From: Spongiibacter nanhainus
GTDB lineage: Bacteria; Pseudomonadota; Gammaproteobacteria; Pseudomonadales; Spongiibacteraceae
Assembly (NCBI RefSeq): GCF_016132545.1
Contig: NZ_CP066167.1
Span: 1,639,001-1,703,000 of the forward strand
Direction: 5' to 3'
Length of the DNA: 64,000 bases
Under the pieces are notes generated by a model. That model had not been told where the DNA came from. It searched no databases and was given only the letters and a program-made list of their open reading frames with translations. The translations under genes and the position numbers were made by a program. Every line of letters starts with the position of its first letter. Position 1 is the first letter of the stretch. Positions 1 to 9,999 of this stretch are shown here, one piece after another.

Positions 1-530
1 CAGTGAAGCGCATTCCCGGCGTGGGAAAGGTCACCGCCGAGAACCTGTCTCGCCTGGGTATTGAGAACTGCGAGCAGCTGCAAGCCTGGAAGGTGGAGGA
101 CTTGGTCCAGCATTTTGGTAAGTTCGGCCGCCGTCTCTACGACTGTGCGCGGGGGCAGGATGGTCGCCCGGTGAAGGTGGCGCGCCAGCGCAAGTCTGTG
201 AGCGTGGAACGCACCTTCGCGGACGATATTGCCGACCCCAAGAAAGCGGCAGTGGCGCTGACAGAGCTGGTAACGCGTTTGCAGCAGCGGGTGGGTGACA
301 GCAGAAGTGCGCCAGTGAAGGGGATTTTCGTGAAGCTGAAGAGCTGCGACTTTCAACTGACCACGGTGGATCATCGGCTCGAGCAAGCCACTTGGGCACA
401 GGATCAATTCCTGCCATTGCTGGAGCAGGCCTGGGAGCGCCTGCAACGTCCCGTTCGATTGATTGGTGCGGGTGTGCGCTTTGCTGACCGCACGCCGGTT
501 ACCAAGCAACTTTCTCTGTTTGCCAGCTGA
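1..530 (+). CDS. dinB: DNA polymerase IV (Y family), C-terminal part
   Basis: Partial gene: the reading frame is open from the left edge and stops at 530, so only about the last 176 residues are present. DinB is an error-prone translesion polymerase acting on damaged or stalled primer ends. Visible here are the thumb-domain helix-hairpin-helix (IPGVGKVTAENLSRLGI) near the beginning, then the little-finger domain (about residues 65-165), and a terminal QLSLF, which fits the beta-clamp binding motif of DinB proteins. The polymerase active site lies upstream of the window. The GTG at position 3 is an internal valine codon, not a start. Confidence 0.93.
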   Translation, partial: VKRIPGVGKVTAENLSRLGIENCEQLQAWKVEDLVQHFGKFGRRLYDCARGQDGRPVKVARQRKSVSVERTFADDIADPKKAAVALTELVTRLQQRVGDSRSAPVKGIFVKLKSCDFQLTTVDHRLEQATWAQDQFLPLLEQAWERLQRPVRLIGAGVRFADRTPVTKQLSLFAS

Positions 531-581
531 TCAGCCAGATTGGTCAAGCACTAGGTACAACCTCGCTAGTTTTCTTGATGC

Positions 582-608
582 AAAAAAAGGGGCGGCAAAT
601 GCCACCCC
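582..608 (-). terminator. Rho-independent terminator of the OmpA-family gene
   Basis: Read on the minus strand, an 8-bp stem GGGGTGGC/GCCGCCCC (one G-T pair) with a 4-nt loop is followed by seven T. It sits 24 bp beyond the stop of the OmpA-family gene, between two convergent genes. Confidence 0.85.
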
Positions 609-631
609 TGTTTCTCTGTTGGTTCAGTGAA

Positions 632-1933
632 TTACTGACCGTTGTCTTCGCCGATAACCTGAAGCTCAACTCGGCGGTTGCGCTCGCGGCCTTCTTCGGT
701 GCTGTTGTCTGCTTTCGGCTTGCTTTCGCCGTAGCCTACAGCTCGCATCCGTGAGCGATCGATGCCTTTGCTAGTCAGGTAGTCCACAACGGATTGAGCA
801 CGGCGTTGAGACAGCGACTTGTTGTAGGCATCGCTACCCATCGAGTCGGTATGGCCCTCGATGATGATGCGCACATCCGGCTCGTTACGCAGCGACTCGG
901 CTACCTTGTCCAGTACCGCTCTGGAATCCAGCATCAGTCGAGACTTATCGAACTCGAAGTGAACACCGCTCAGTTCAACGGTTTGCGAGATGACACAACC
1001 CCGTGAATTAACCTTCATGCCGGGCAGGGTGCCTGGGCATTGGTCAATCTTGTTAGGCACGCCGTCCCGGTCGTTATCCAGTGGGCAGCCGCGGTTATCA
1101 ACGGGAACGCCTTCAGGCGTGTTGGGGCACTGGTCGATACTGTTGGGTACACCATCGCCGTCGTCGTCAATCGCACAGCCGTCAACGTCCACTTTGGCGC
1201 CCGGGGGAGTATTGGGGCACTTGTCGCGGAAGTCAGGTACACCGTCACCGTCGCTATCCAAGGGGCAGCCACTGGCGTCCACGGGAGTACCGCGAGGGGT
1301 GTTGGGGCACTTGTCCATGCGGTCGGGTACGCCGTCGCCGTCGGAGTCCCAGTTGTAGGGCAGGGGTTTTTCACCGAAGGGAATAGAAACACCCACCATA
1401 AAGGCATAGGTGTAGAACGTATCGTCTACGCCGTTAATTTGCTCGTATTCGTCCAACTGGTAGCGAGCCTCGGCGCGCAGAGAAACCCGGTCCAGTTCGT
1501 ACTGCACACCGGCAATAAAATCGTTACCCAGGTTGTTCTCGGTTTCTCCCAGGAAGTCAATTTCGTGGTAGGTGACACCGACACCTAAGTAGGGGTGTGC
1601 AGGGCTGGCGTCCAATCGAAAGGCGCCAAAGGGGAACCAAAGAAGATCCAGGCCAGTTGCGACCCGCTCGAAGGTGTCGCCCTGGCTGGTTTCTAACTCG
1701 CCGACATTAACATGGGCGTCCACCATGAAATCACTGCTGATGGGGCGACCAAAGCCCAACTTGATCTCATAACCGGTATCGTAGTCGGAGTCATCGGCAA
1801 CGCTTGAGCCGACTAAGGCGTGGATGCGCCAGCGGTTGTCGTAGACCTTTTCGTCATCAGGGTCGGCAGCCTGGGTTGCCAAGCTGGCAGTTCCCAGCAT
1901 CAAGGCCAGCGCCCACTTCCCCATGTTTTTCAT
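632..1933 (-). CDS. OmpA-family outer-membrane protein with TSP3 repeats (OprF-like)
   Basis: 433-residue outer-membrane protein linking the envelope to peptidoglycan. Order of parts: signal peptide ending near TQAADP, an 8-strand-type OmpA barrel (about residues 25-190), four consecutive 30-residue thrombospondin type-3 calcium-binding-like repeats of the form DxDGDGVPD..D.CPNTP (196-315), then an OmpA C-terminal peptidoglycan-binding domain ending with NRRVEL. The upstream ATG at 1948 is in frame, but the ATG at 1933 is preferred: it is followed at once by a typical signal peptide and has GGAG nine bases upstream. It follows the large lipoprotein gene by about 80 bp on the same strand, so the two may be co-transcribed. 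The family assignment is secure; OprF orthology is inferred. Confidence 0.9.
   Translation of the reverse strand: MKNMGKWALALMLGTASLATQAADPDDEKVYDNRWRIHALVGSSVADDSDYDTGYEIKLGFGRPISSDFMVDAHVNVGELETSQGDTFERVATGLDLLWFPFGAFRLDASPAHPYLGVGVTYHEIDFLGETENNLGNDFIAGVQYELDRVSLRAEARYQLDEYEQINGVDDTFYTYAFMVGVSIPFGEKPLPYNWDSDGDGVPDRMDKCPNTPRGTPVDASGCPLDSDGDGVPDFRDKCPNTPPGAKVDVDGCAIDDDGDGVPNSIDQCPNTPEGVPVDNRGCPLDNDRDGVPNKIDQCPGTLPGMKVNSRGCVISQTVELSGVHFEFDKSRLMLDSRAVLDKVAESLRNEPDVRIIIEGHTDSMGSDAYNKSLSQRRAQSVVDYLTSKGIDRSRMRAVGYGESKPKADNSTEEGRERNRRVELQVIGEDNGQ
989..1348 (-). repeat. Four 90-bp in-frame repeats encoding TSP3 units
   Basis: Four direct repeats of 90 bp inside the OmpA-family gene, each encoding a 30-residue Asp/Gly-rich unit with one CPNTP-type motif and a closing GC. 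The last copy is the most diverged (CPGTLPG). Long antisense frames across this block are by-products of the repeat. Confidence 0.9.
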
Positions 1934-1968
1934 TCTATGGATCTCCATATAGCACGCCCTTTAGCAAG

Positions 1969-1988
1969 GCGCGGCCCAATGGCCGCGC
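1969..1988. other. Perfect 8-bp hairpin between lipoprotein and OmpA genes
   Basis: GCGCGGCC and GGCCGCGC flank a 4-nt loop between the stop of the 936-residue lipoprotein gene and the OmpA-family start. There is no T-run behind it on either strand, so it is more likely a processing or attenuating stem than a full terminator. Confidence 0.5.
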
Positions 1989-2012
1989 TGTCAATGTTGT
2001 TTGTTGTAGGTT

Positions 2013-4823
2013 CTAGAGGTCAAAAAATCCCGCGAACATATCGAACAGATCTTGCAGTGGACCCGGTAACCCATCCGTACCACCATCGAAAAAGTCGAAG
2101 AAGGTGGAGGGGTCGAACAGCGAGAACAGATCTTCAAGTCCGCCGAAATCACCAGGAGCGCCAAAACCACCGATTGCTTCATCACAATCTTGTGAACCAA
2201 TCTCAGGGAAGCCCAGCGCATCGGGGTTGGCTGTCAACAGCGCAGTTAGTAGCGCACTGACACCGGTTGTGGTTGGGTCTAACAAACATGCATCCAATGC
2301 ATCAACCACAGGGCCGAGCGCTGCGTCACCCAACAAGGCATTAGTGATAACACCCAGGCCGCCAATCGGTGAATCGGGGAATTGCTCATTAATGGCAGAG
2401 AATTCACCGGTAATCAGGGCTTGGACGATTTCTTCGCCGGGAATCAGCCCGCCGTCATCGTTAGTGGCCAGAGTTGCCAGTAATGGGTCGGCAATCAAGC
2501 TCACACCGTAAACCAGCGGGATAACCGCACCGGCAGGTAAGAAGTCACTCGCTCCGGGAACACCAGCGCCCAGAGTCAGGACTGGCTCCAAAGTCTCGCA
2601 GAGTTCATTGGAGAACAGCAGCAAGTCATCGTCAGCAGCAGGCAGGACCAGTGTGGTTGCACTGCTATTGGCGAGAAGGTCAGAGCTGTCTTCGTCAAAC
2701 TCGCGATTGCCGTCGGTATCGACGTAGGCTTGTACGCAGACTGTGCTCAGGCGCAATAGACCGCGGGCGCGGAGTTCGCCTTTAGTTTCGGTGTCAAAGG
2801 CCGCCGCGGGACCAACGTCACCACCACCTGGGAATTCGGGGAAGTCGAAATCGCCGGGAATTGGCAGTGGGAAGTCGCCAGTCGGCAGGTCACCAAAGCC
2901 GGGCAGATCGTCAAAACCGGGCAGGTCTCCTGTGGGGAATTCGCCACCGGGAATTGGGCCGGTCAAACAGGCGCCGTTGTTGTCGGAGTAGCCGGATACG
3001 GCAGAGAAGAATACCGCATCGGAACCGGTGATATCGGGCAGGGTGGACGGGTCACCGTTATAAGTGGCCTCGTCGCTCTCAAACAATGCGTGGACGTAGT
3101 ACTGCTGGCTGCCGCGCAGATAGTTTTCACCGTCCTGGATTGTGCCTACCAGATCGGTACGACCTACACATGAGAAGCCATCTTCATTCCGAATATCCGG
3201 GTTTGAGCCATTGGAAACCTGCAGCAGGAATACCTCAACGATATCGTCCTGAATGGTGGTGATGGCTACTTGATCCGTCAGCGCACCAGACACGCCGTCG
3301 TTGTAGCTTGCTGTCAGGGTCACAATACCGTCGCCGGAGGGCTCTTCGACAGCGGATACCGTTGTTTGTGCAGAGTCAGCACTGGGGTCTGCTTCAAGGA
3401 TACCAGTGGGGCTAACAGTCCAGTCCACAAAGGCGTCAGGGCAAACTTCGGTTTCCTGAGAGTTGATGTCCTGGAAGGTACACATCAGTGTGAATTCCAG
3501 CTCTGTGCCCAGAATATTCAGCGGAATTTCATCCGCATCGCCGCTGGTACGCACGATCTCAACATCAATAACCTGTGCATCAACCAAGCGCAGCGTCAGC
3601 GAGTCGGTGATATCGTCGTTGGTGGCATCAGTGTTGTTGGTGTATGTGCCTGTAACCGTTGATTGCGGATTTTGATCCTGAATTTCCAGATATTGGTCGC
3701 GGCTGATCAACTGCGCGTCGCCGTCTTGGCTATCGGGGCCTGCCAGGAAAATAGTATCGGGATCGGCACCCCAGGTCAGTAGTGAAGGGCTGGAGCACTG
3801 GAAGGACTGGCTGGTGGTGCCGTCAGCGTTCTGATAAGTGATGCGGGCAGCCAGTTGCAGGTTTTGGCCAGCAGGGACTTCAACACTGCCAGTGTTCAGG
3901 CCGCGGCAGGCACTGACGAGCTCTTGTTGAAGGGCGCCAGTGCCAGCATCACAGGCATCAGCCGGCGGATTGGTCAGCGCGCAAACCGACAGGCTTTGAA
4001 CGGTTGCGGGAATGACCTGAACAACTTTGGACGCGACTTTTTGTGACGGGTTGTTCGTGCCGGCACTGCACTGAAGAGTATCGTCAACAGCGAAGAGCTC
4101 AATTGATACTGGTTGTGGGCTTCCGGCCACAAAAGGATTAGTAAACGTCACCGTTGCCGAGCCAGTAGTCGGTATTTCCTCGGCGTAGCTAGCATTGCTG
4201 TTGTTGGCACACCAACGCACTTCGTTGGTCAGGTTTTCGTCAATGGCGACGTCCTGAAGATCCTGCAGAAGCTGGTAGTTGGTGGTAAAGCTGGCGTTAG
4301 GGTCATTGGGATTCAGCGGGATGATATTGGGGCCGGAGATAAACGGCGCACCCAAGGGAATTGGCGGCTGAATGGTAAAGTTCCGTGTGCGGCTAACGTT
4401 GCTGCTGTTGTGCACGCCGGTAATGGTTAATGTCTTGGCAGTGTCGTTACTGCTCAGGCGCACAGAACTGAGAATGTCCTGCACATTGCCGATAGTGCCG
4501 GCGTCCCGAATTGCCGCAGCCAGCGCCGCGATGGCTGGGTCGCCCACTTGGCCACCCAGACTCCACTGGGTATTGCTGGTGACGTTGAGTTCGGGCCCGA
4601 GGTTGGTCTCTACACCATCGGTTTGCAGACCCACCATCCGCACGGGGATGGAGTTATTGCCGGTACCGGGTAAAACATTGCCGTTGGGGAAGTCAATGCG
4701 GAGCGAACTGGGATCAAGCCGGCTCGGTGGACGATCTGGGCTGCGGGAGTCACCGCCGCCGCCACAAGCCACTAAAAAGCTTGAAATAAGTGTCAGTGAT
4801 AGGGCTAACTTGCTGATTTTCAT
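2013..4823 (-). CDS. Very large predicted lipoprotein with Ig-like segments
   Basis: 936-residue predicted lipoprotein of unknown function. The N-terminus has a hydrophobic signal followed by the lipobox LVAC (Cys about residue 20) and GGGGD, a residue pattern compatible with outer-membrane sorting. The body is acidic, threonine/valine-rich and beta-strand-like, with stretches resembling bacterial Ig-like domains (about 40-560). Near residues 625-660 is a low-complexity segment of repeated GD-L-P-G-F/GDFP units. The C-terminal third has alternating helical Ala/Leu segments and ends in phenylalanine-rich repeats (LFSLF, FFDFF, MFAGFF). GGGAGGGG seven bases before ATG 4823 supports the start. 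It lies just upstream of the OmpA-family gene. I do not recognise a named family. Confidence 0.8.
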   Translation of the reverse strand: MKISKLALSLTLISSFLVACGGGGDSRSPDRPPSRLDPSSLRIDFPNGNVLPGTGNNSIPVRMVGLQTDGVETNLGPELNVTSNTQWSLGGQVGDPAIAALAAAIRDAGTIGNVQDILSSVRLSSNDTAKTLTITGVHNSSNVSRTRNFTIQPPIPLGAPFISGPNIIPLNPNDPNASFTTNYQLLQDLQDVAIDENLTNEVRWCANNSNASYAEEIPTTGSATVTFTNPFVAGSPQPVSIELFAVDDTLQCSAGTNNPSQKVASKVVQVIPATVQSLSVCALTNPPADACDAGTGALQQELVSACRGLNTGSVEVPAGQNLQLAARITYQNADGTTSQSFQCSSPSLLTWGADPDTIFLAGPDSQDGDAQLISRDQYLEIQDQNPQSTVTGTYTNNTDATNDDITDSLTLRLVDAQVIDVEIVRTSGDADEIPLNILGTELEFTLMCTFQDINSQETEVCPDAFVDWTVSPTGILEADPSADSAQTTVSAVEEPSGDGIVTLTASYNDGVSGALTDQVAITTIQDDIVEVFLLQVSNGSNPDIRNEDGFSCVGRTDLVGTIQDGENYLRGSQQYYVHALFESDEATYNGDPSTLPDITGSDAVFFSAVSGYSDNNGACLTGPIPGGEFPTGDLPGFDDLPGFGDLPTGDFPLPIPGDFDFPEFPGGGDVGPAAAFDTETKGELRARGLLRLSTVCVQAYVDTDGNREFDEDSSDLLANSSATTLVLPAADDDLLLFSNELCETLEPVLTLGAGVPGASDFLPAGAVIPLVYGVSLIADPLLATLATNDDGGLIPGEEIVQALITGEFSAINEQFPDSPIGGLGVITNALLGDAALGPVVDALDACLLDPTTTGVSALLTALLTANPDALGFPEIGSQDCDEAIGGFGAPGDFGGLEDLFSLFDPSTFFDFFDGGTDGLPGPLQDLFDMFAGFFDL

Positions 4824-4883
4824 TCAATCCCCTCCCGGAAGGCCCGGTATAGCTGGCAATTCAAAATCTTAAAAGAATAATTT

Positions 4884-4901
4884 TTCCGTATCTTTACGGA
4901 A
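4884..4901. promoter_or_regulatory. Small palindrome upstream of the lipoprotein gene
   Basis: TTCCGTA and TACGGAA with a 4-bp spacer lie 60-80 bp upstream of the lipoprotein start, in an AT-rich stretch. It could be an operator or part of the leader. It has no T-run suited to termination. Confidence 0.25.
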
Positions 4902-5008
4902 GTCGCGCACAAAAACAACTGCGCATACCTCTAGATCGCCATGTTAGAGGTAAAAGTGGTGTTATTTCTGTGACGCAAGTAGTAAATAGCGTGTTTTAAG
5001 GTTCTACA

Positions 5009-7885
5009 TTAACTGCGGTAGGCATCCACCGGCAGACAGCTGCAGACTAAATTGCGGTCGCCGTAGACGTTGTCTATACGGTTCACCGGTGGCCAATACT
5101 TGCGGTCCCGCAGCGTATCCAAAGGCAGAGCGGCTTCATCGCGACTGTAGGGCCTGGCCCAATTGTCGTCACATAGGTCGGCAACGGTGTGGGGGGCGCG
5201 GCTTAGTGGGTTGTCGTCTACTGGCCACTGGCCACTTTCTACCTTGTCTACTTCCTGGCGAATAGCCAACATTGCGTCGCAGAATCGGTCTAACTCTGCC
5301 TGGGATTCGCTTTCAGTCGGCTCTACCATCAGGGTTCCAGGTACCGGGAACGACATGGTAGGCGCGTGAAAACCGTAATCCATCAAGCGTTTGGCAATAT
5401 CCTCTTCGCTTATGCCGCTGCGCTCTTTAAGGGGGCGCAGGTCGATAATGCATTCATGGGCTACTCGGCCTTGGCTTCCTTTATACAAAATGGGGTAAGC
5501 CCCCGCTAAGCGCTTGGCAATATAGTTGGCATTGAGGATGGCAACTTCGGTCGCCCGGCGCAGACCCTCTCCGCCCATCATAGTGATATACATCCAGGAG
5601 ATGGGAAGGATGCTGGCGCTGCCATAGGGCGCCGCAGAGACGGTATCGTTGTCTGCAGCTAAATCCCCAATGGGAAATTGGTTATGATTAGGCAAAAAGG
5701 GTGCCAAGTGTGCTTTTACGCCGATAGGCCCCATGCCCGGACCGCCACCACCATGGGGAATGCAGAAGGTTTTATGAAGGTTTAGGTGGGAGACGTCGGC
5801 ACCAAATTCGCCGGGAGCCGCCAATCCAACCAAGGCGTTCATATTGGCGCCGTCGACATAGACCTGGCCGCCGTATTGGTGAACGGTGGCGCAAATATCG
5901 CTGATCGCCTCTTCAAAAACGCCGTGGGTTGAAGGGTAGGTCACCATCAACGCGGCCAGTTCATCCGCGTGTTGTTGGGCTTTATCCTTTAAATCGGCCA
6001 CATCGACGTTGCCTTTGTCATCGCATTCAACAATGACCACCCGCATACCTGCCATGGCAGCGGAGGCGGGGTTGGTGCCGTGGGCGGAGCTGGGGATCAG
6101 GCAAATGTCCCGCTGAGTATCACCGCGACTCTCATGGTAGCGGCGAATAGCTAGTAGCCCGGCGTATTCGCCCTGAGAGCCGGCGTTGGGCTGCATCGAA
6201 AAGGTGTCGTAGCCGGTACAACGCACCAATTGTTGCTCCAATTCGTCGATGAGCTGCAGGTAGCCGCCCACTTGGGCACGGGGGCTGAAGGGATGAACCC
6301 GGGAGAATGCCGGCCAGGTGATGGGGATCATCTCACTGGTGGCGTTGAGTTTCATCGTGCAGGAGCCCAGCGCGATCATGGAGTGGTTCAGGGCAATATC
6401 GCGCTTCTCCAGGCGGCTCAGGTATCGGAGCATCTCTGTTTCCGATAGGTGATCGTGGAATACCGGATGGTCCAGCACCGGGCTTTTCCGCTGCAAAGAA
6501 TCGGGTATGCCGGGGAAGTCGCCCAACATTTGATCGATCTCGTCGACATTGGGGACAGGGTCTTCATCGGCGATAACTTGCCACAAACTGACGATGTCTT
6601 CCGGTGCAGTGGTTTCATCTAGACTGATGCCAATGCTGCCCTTGTTACGGCGCAGATTCAGGCCGGCTTTTTCGGCGCGCTCTGCAATATCGGCGGCGTT
6701 ATCACAGCGGATTGTGAGGGTGTCAAAGAAGGTGTCGTTGTCGGCCTGATAACCCAGTTGCCGCAGACCATGGGCCAAAATCGCCGTCAGCCGGTGGGTG
6801 CGCTGGGCAATGCGGCGCAGGCCTTCGGGGCCGTGGTAAATCGCATAGCTCACCGCCACTATGGCCAGCAGTGCCTGGGACGTACAGATATTGGAGGTCG
6901 CCTTCTCCCGACGGATATGCTGCTCCCGGGTCTGCATGGCCATACGCAGAGCGGGTTTGCCGCGGCTATCGACAGATACACCAATGATCCGGCCTGGCAC
7001 AGTGCGCTTGAACTTGTCCCGGGTAGCAAAAAAAGCAGCGTGTGGACCGCCGAAGCCCATGGGTACGCCAAAACGTTGGGCGCTGCCCACTACCACGTCG
7101 GCGCCTTGTTCGCCGGGCGGTGTTAACAGCATCAAACTGAGCAGGTCGCTGGCCACCACCGACATCGCGTCCTGTTTGGACGCCTGGGCGCACAGTGCGG
7201 CCAGGTCGCAAAGTCGGCCGTCGCTACCGGGGTAGTGCAAGAGCACTGCAAAGCATTCGGTCTCCGCCAGTTCCCGTTCGGCGTCGCCAACATAAATATT
7301 CAGGTCCAGCGCTTGGGCCCGTGTGCGCAGTACCGCCAAGGTTTGTGGGTGGCAGTTCTGGTCCACAAAGAACACATTGCTCTTGTTCTTGCGGGCCGCG
7401 CGCTTGCACATCGTCATGGCTTCGGCGGCGGCGGTGGCCTCGTCCAGCAGCGAGGCATTGGCCAAGTCCATGCCGGTCAGGTCCATCACCATTTGTTGGA
7501 AGTTCAATAGTGCTTCCAGGCGACCCTGAGCGATTTCCGGCTGATAGGGGGTATACGCGGTGTACCAGCCGGGGTTCTCCAGCACGTTGCGCAGTACCAC
7601 TGTCGGCGTGTGACAGTCGTAATACCCCATTCCGATAAACGACCGTCCGGGCTGATTCTTGCTGGCAATCTGCTGCAACTTTGCCAGCGCCTGCTGTTCT
7701 GATAATGGCGCCGGCAGGTCGAGGGATTGCTTCAGAATACCAGCGGGCACAGTCTCCTGGATCAGAGCGTCCAGCGATGGCAGGCCCAATGTATCCAGCA
7801 TGCCCTGGACTTCGCTATTATCGGGTCCAATATGGCGGCGGATAAATTCATTGTTTGGAGACAGGGATTCAAGCTTGGCGCTCAT
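5009..7885 (-). CDS. gcvP: Glycine dehydrogenase (decarboxylating), P protein
   Basis: 958-residue P protein of the glycine cleavage system: PLP-dependent decarboxylation of glycine, passing the aminomethyl group to lipoyl-H protein in the cytoplasm. Full length for the fused (alpha-beta) proteobacterial form. The N-terminal half contains FIGMGYYD and the C-terminal half the PLP-lysine motif [14 protein letters not shown] (Lys about 702). The partner genes gcvT and gcvH are not next to it, so the system is split in this genome. It is transcribed away from the uracil-DNA glycosylase-family gene. I looked for a glycine-riboswitch-like leader in the 190-bp upstream gap and did not see one. Confidence 0.97.
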   Translation of the reverse strand: MSAKLESLSPNNEFIRRHIGPDNSEVQGMLDTLGLPSLDALIQETVPAGILKQSLDLPAPLSEQQALAKLQQIASKNQPGRSFIGMGYYDCHTPTVVLRNVLENPGWYTAYTPYQPEIAQGRLEALLNFQQMVMDLTGMDLANASLLDEATAAAEAMTMCKRAARKNKSNVFFVDQNCHPQTLAVLRTRAQALDLNIYVGDAERELAETECFAVLLHYPGSDGRLCDLAALCAQASKQDAMSVVASDLLSLMLLTPPGEQGADVVVGSAQRFGVPMGFGGPHAAFFATRDKFKRTVPGRIIGVSVDSRGKPALRMAMQTREQHIRREKATSNICTSQALLAIVAVSYAIYHGPEGLRRIAQRTHRLTAILAHGLRQLGYQADNDTFFDTLTIRCDNAADIAERAEKAGLNLRRNKGSIGISLDETTAPEDIVSLWQVIADEDPVPNVDEIDQMLGDFPGIPDSLQRKSPVLDHPVFHDHLSETEMLRYLSRLEKRDIALNHSMIALGSCTMKLNATSEMIPITWPAFSRVHPFSPRAQVGGYLQLIDELEQQLVRCTGYDTFSMQPNAGSQGEYAGLLAIRRYHESRGDTQRDICLIPSSAHGTNPASAAMAGMRVVIVECDDKGNVDVADLKDKAQQHADELAALMVTYPSTHGVFEEAISDICATVHQYGGQVYVDGANMNALVGLAAPGEFGADVSHLNLHKTFCIPHGGGGPGMGPIGVKAHLAPFLPNHNQFPIGDLAADNDTVSAAPYGSASILPISWMYITMMGGEGLRRATEVAILNANYIAKRLAGAYPILYKGSQGRVAHECIIDLRPLKERSGISEEDIAKRLMDYGFHAPTMSFPVPGTLMVEPTESESQAELDRFCDAMLAIRQEVDKVESGQWPVDDNPLSRAPHTVADLCDDNWARPYSRDEAALPLDTLRDRKYWPPVNRIDNVYGDRNLVCSCLPVDAYRS

Positions 7886-8075
7886 GGAAGGGGGTGGACT
7901 CCATTACTATAAAAAAGCTGTATAGGGCAGGCATCGTTATTAAACCACAGTGGCTCTGGGTTTCGCTGCTGCCGGCGATATTTTTACCATCGCGGTTGCC
8001 ATTACGTGCCTCGGGCCGCGGTGGTTCTGGAAACCGCAGCACAGCAAGGTTGATGGCGTTAACTGGAGGGACACA

Positions 8076-8669
8076 ATGATAGCACGGAGTGAGCCACCTG
8101 CGTTGCTCGACCTGATGAAAGAGGTCAGAGCTTGTCGGCACTGCGCCGGGGAGCTGCCATTGGGGCCGAACCCGGTGCTGAGTGTTTCCTCCCGTGCGAC
8201 CCTGTTAATTGTGGGTCAGGCGCCGGGAACCAAGGTTCATAATACCGGTGTGCCGTGGAACGATCCGTCCGGCGACCGCTTGCGGCAGTGGCTGGATATC
8301 GACAGAGAACAGTTTTACCACGACCCCCGTATCGGCATTATGCCAATGGGTTTTTGTTATCCCGGCAAGGGAAGCTCGGGAGACCTCCCGCCACGGCCGG
8401 AGTGTGCACCGAAGTGGCATCAGGCTTTGCTGTTGCACATGCCCAGGCTGGCGATGGTGCTGTTAATAGGCCAGTACGCCCAGCGACACTATCTCGAGCG
8501 GGATCGGCTATCGCTGGCGGAGCGCGTTAAATCCCACCCCAGAAATGACTATTTTATGCCCCTTCCTCATCCATCCCCTCGCAACCGGCGCTGGTTATCC
8601 CAAAACCCCTGGTTTGAAAGCGATGTTGTGCCGGTTTTGCAACATCGAGTAAAACAACTACTGATGTAG
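8076..8669 (+). CDS. Uracil-DNA glycosylase family protein
   Basis: 197-residue DNA-repair glycosylase-like protein. The core motif VGQAPGTKVHNTGVPW corresponds to the family-4/5 type GEAPG active-site loop, and HPSPRN near the C-terminus corresponds to the second catalytic loop. Four cysteines are placed as ACRHC near residue 20 and C-x15-C in the middle (CYP...PEC), a spacing compatible with the Fe-S cluster of family-4 enzymes (comparison from memory). The frame extends upstream to 7950, but ATG 8076 has GGAGGG five bases before it and starts the conserved domain. A Nudix gene follows after 11 bp. Cytosolic role in excising uracil or a related base is inferred. Confidence 0.82.
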   Translation: MIARSEPPALLDLMKEVRACRHCAGELPLGPNPVLSVSSRATLLIVGQAPGTKVHNTGVPWNDPSGDRLRQWLDIDREQFYHDPRIGIMPMGFCYPGKGSSGDLPPRPECAPKWHQALLLHMPRLAMVLLIGQYAQRHYLERDRLSLAERVKSHPRNDYFMPLPHPSPRNRRWLSQNPWFESDVVPVLQHRVKQLLM

Positions 8670-8680
8670 CAGGAGATGTC

Positions 8681-9286
8681 ATGACAGATAGGCCACTTAA
8701 GCAGCTTGGACCGTGGCAGCAGCTAAGTTGTCGAGAGGTTTACCAGAACCCCTGGCTGCGCTTGGAGCACCATGAGGTGCTCACCCCGGCTGGTACTCCA
8801 GGTATCTACGGTAAAATTTGTTTTCGCAATACTGCCGTGGGAGTGATCCCGGTCGATAAAGATGGCCACACTTTCCTGGTAGGGCAGTACCGCTATCCCC
8901 TTGAACAGTACAGCTGGGAGATTCCCGAAGGCGGCTGCCCACTGGGTACCAGTACGGCGGCCACTGCTCGCCGGGAATTGGCTGAGGAAACTGGATTGCG
9001 CGCGCGTTGTCTATATCGACTGATGTCGCTGCACACAACAAATTCAGTGAGCGACGAGAGTGCCGAAGTCTTTCTCGCCCTCGACCTGGAGCAAGGCACA
9101 GCAGATACTGAAGAGACCGAAGATATTTCAGTCAAACGAGTACCTCTTGGAGAGGCGATGGAAATGGTCCTGGACGGCAACATTACTGATGCGATCAGTG
9201 TGGCGGGACTGTTGAAACTGCAGGTGATGCTAAGTGCGGCTGGTGGTGACTTAGACGCCGTGGTTGCCAGGTTAGCAACCGTTTAA
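8681..9286 (+). CDS. Nudix hydrolase (ADP-ribose pyrophosphatase-like)
   Basis: 201-residue Nudix protein, resembling ADP-ribose or nucleotide-sugar pyrophosphatases. WEIPEGG precedes the Nudix box, which ends RELAEETGL around residues 98-106 and keeps the metal-binding REx2EE core. The first glutamate of the box (G-x5-E) is replaced by threonine. GGAG stands just upstream of the ATG and the gene follows the glycosylase-family gene by 11 bp, so they are probably one operon and could share a nucleic-acid or nucleotide housekeeping role. The exact substrate cannot be read from the sequence. Confidence 0.85.
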   Translation: MTDRPLKQLGPWQQLSCREVYQNPWLRLEHHEVLTPAGTPGIYGKICFRNTAVGVIPVDKDGHTFLVGQYRYPLEQYSWEIPEGGCPLGTSTAATARRELAEETGLRARCLYRLMSLHTTNSVSDESAEVFLALDLEQGTADTEETEDISVKRVPLGEAMEMVLDGNITDAISVAGLLKLQVMLSAAGGDLDAVVARLATV

Positions 9287-9362
9287 TTGGTACATATAGT
9301 TTTTGGGGTATGAGCCCCATGATTAACCCGAGCAACTCATAACAGTAAAGGGAGTATTTGCG

Positions 9363-9968
9363 ATGTGGATCACGACATTTTACCGGAGCCTGTTGGCTGC
9401 GGTAGCCGGTTGCCTTCTCAGTGTGGCGGCGCTGGCGGCTGATACATCTACTAGTAGTCACAGCAGTAGCTCCAGCAGTCAAACCTCGGCATTTAGCGAA
9501 GAAGAGGTGATGGAAAAAGCTAATGCCTTTTTTGGCGAGACCACCGAGGGGCTGGCCAAAGCGATTCAAAAAGTATTTGAAGACCAGGGTAAACCCAACG
9601 CGATAATCACCGGTGAAGAATTGTCGGCGGCGCTGGGTGTAGGGGTCCGCTACGGTCAGGGTGAATTGCAAACCGTGGATGGCGAGACCATGCCAGTGTT
9701 CTGGCAGGGCCCCTCTGTGGGCTTTGACCTGGGGGCGAATGCTGCCAAAGTGTTCACCTTAGTATACAACCTCAATGACGTGGAAAAACTGTTCCAACGC
9801 TTTCCAGGTGTTGAAGGCAGCATCTATGTTGTCGCGGGCGTCGGGGTTAATTATCAGAAGAGTGGCGACATGGTGTTGGCACCGATTCGCACTGGTGTAG
9901 GCCTGCGCAGCGGCGCCAATGTCGGTTATCTCCATTACAACAAGGAAAAATCCTGGATTCCCTTCTAA
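9363..9968 (+). CDS. DUF1134 / EipA-family envelope protein
   Basis: 201-residue exported protein. A signal peptide (residues 1-25, ending LAALAAD) is followed by a serine-rich linker (about 27-45) and a conserved DUF1134 domain. Recognisable landmarks are VFWQGPSVGFDLG in the middle, RFPGVEGSIY, and APIRTGVGLR...NVGYL near the end, closing with WIPF. In Brucella the homologue EipA is a periplasmic beta-barrel-like protein needed for envelope integrity; that role is transferred by family only. GGGAG lies eight bases before ATG 9363. It is convergent with the esterase gene. Confidence 0.85.
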   Translation: MWITTFYRSLLAAVAGCLLSVAALAADTSTSSHSSSSSSQTSAFSEEEVMEKANAFFGETTEGLAKAIQKVFEDQGKPNAIITGEELSAALGVGVRYGQGELQTVDGETMPVFWQGPSVGFDLGANAAKVFTLVYNLNDVEKLFQRFPGVEGSIYVVAGVGVNYQKSGDMVLAPIRTGVGLRSGANVGYLHYNKEKSWIPF

Positions 9969-9999
9969 TTCCAGCTAGGAATACAGCGCTAACTGGCGG

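Noticed and set aside
990-1588. Several antisense frames over the OmpA TSP3 repeats
   Set aside because: They arise from the 90-bp repeats in the real gene and show repetitive, family-less protein sequences.
4928-4950. CCTCTA/TAGAGG stem as gcvP terminator
   Set aside because: Only six pairs with an 11-nt loop and no adjacent T-run.
7886-8075. Possible glycine riboswitch upstream of gcvP
   Set aside because: I saw no paired aptamer-like pattern; the region is short and only a weak -10-like TATAGT is visible.
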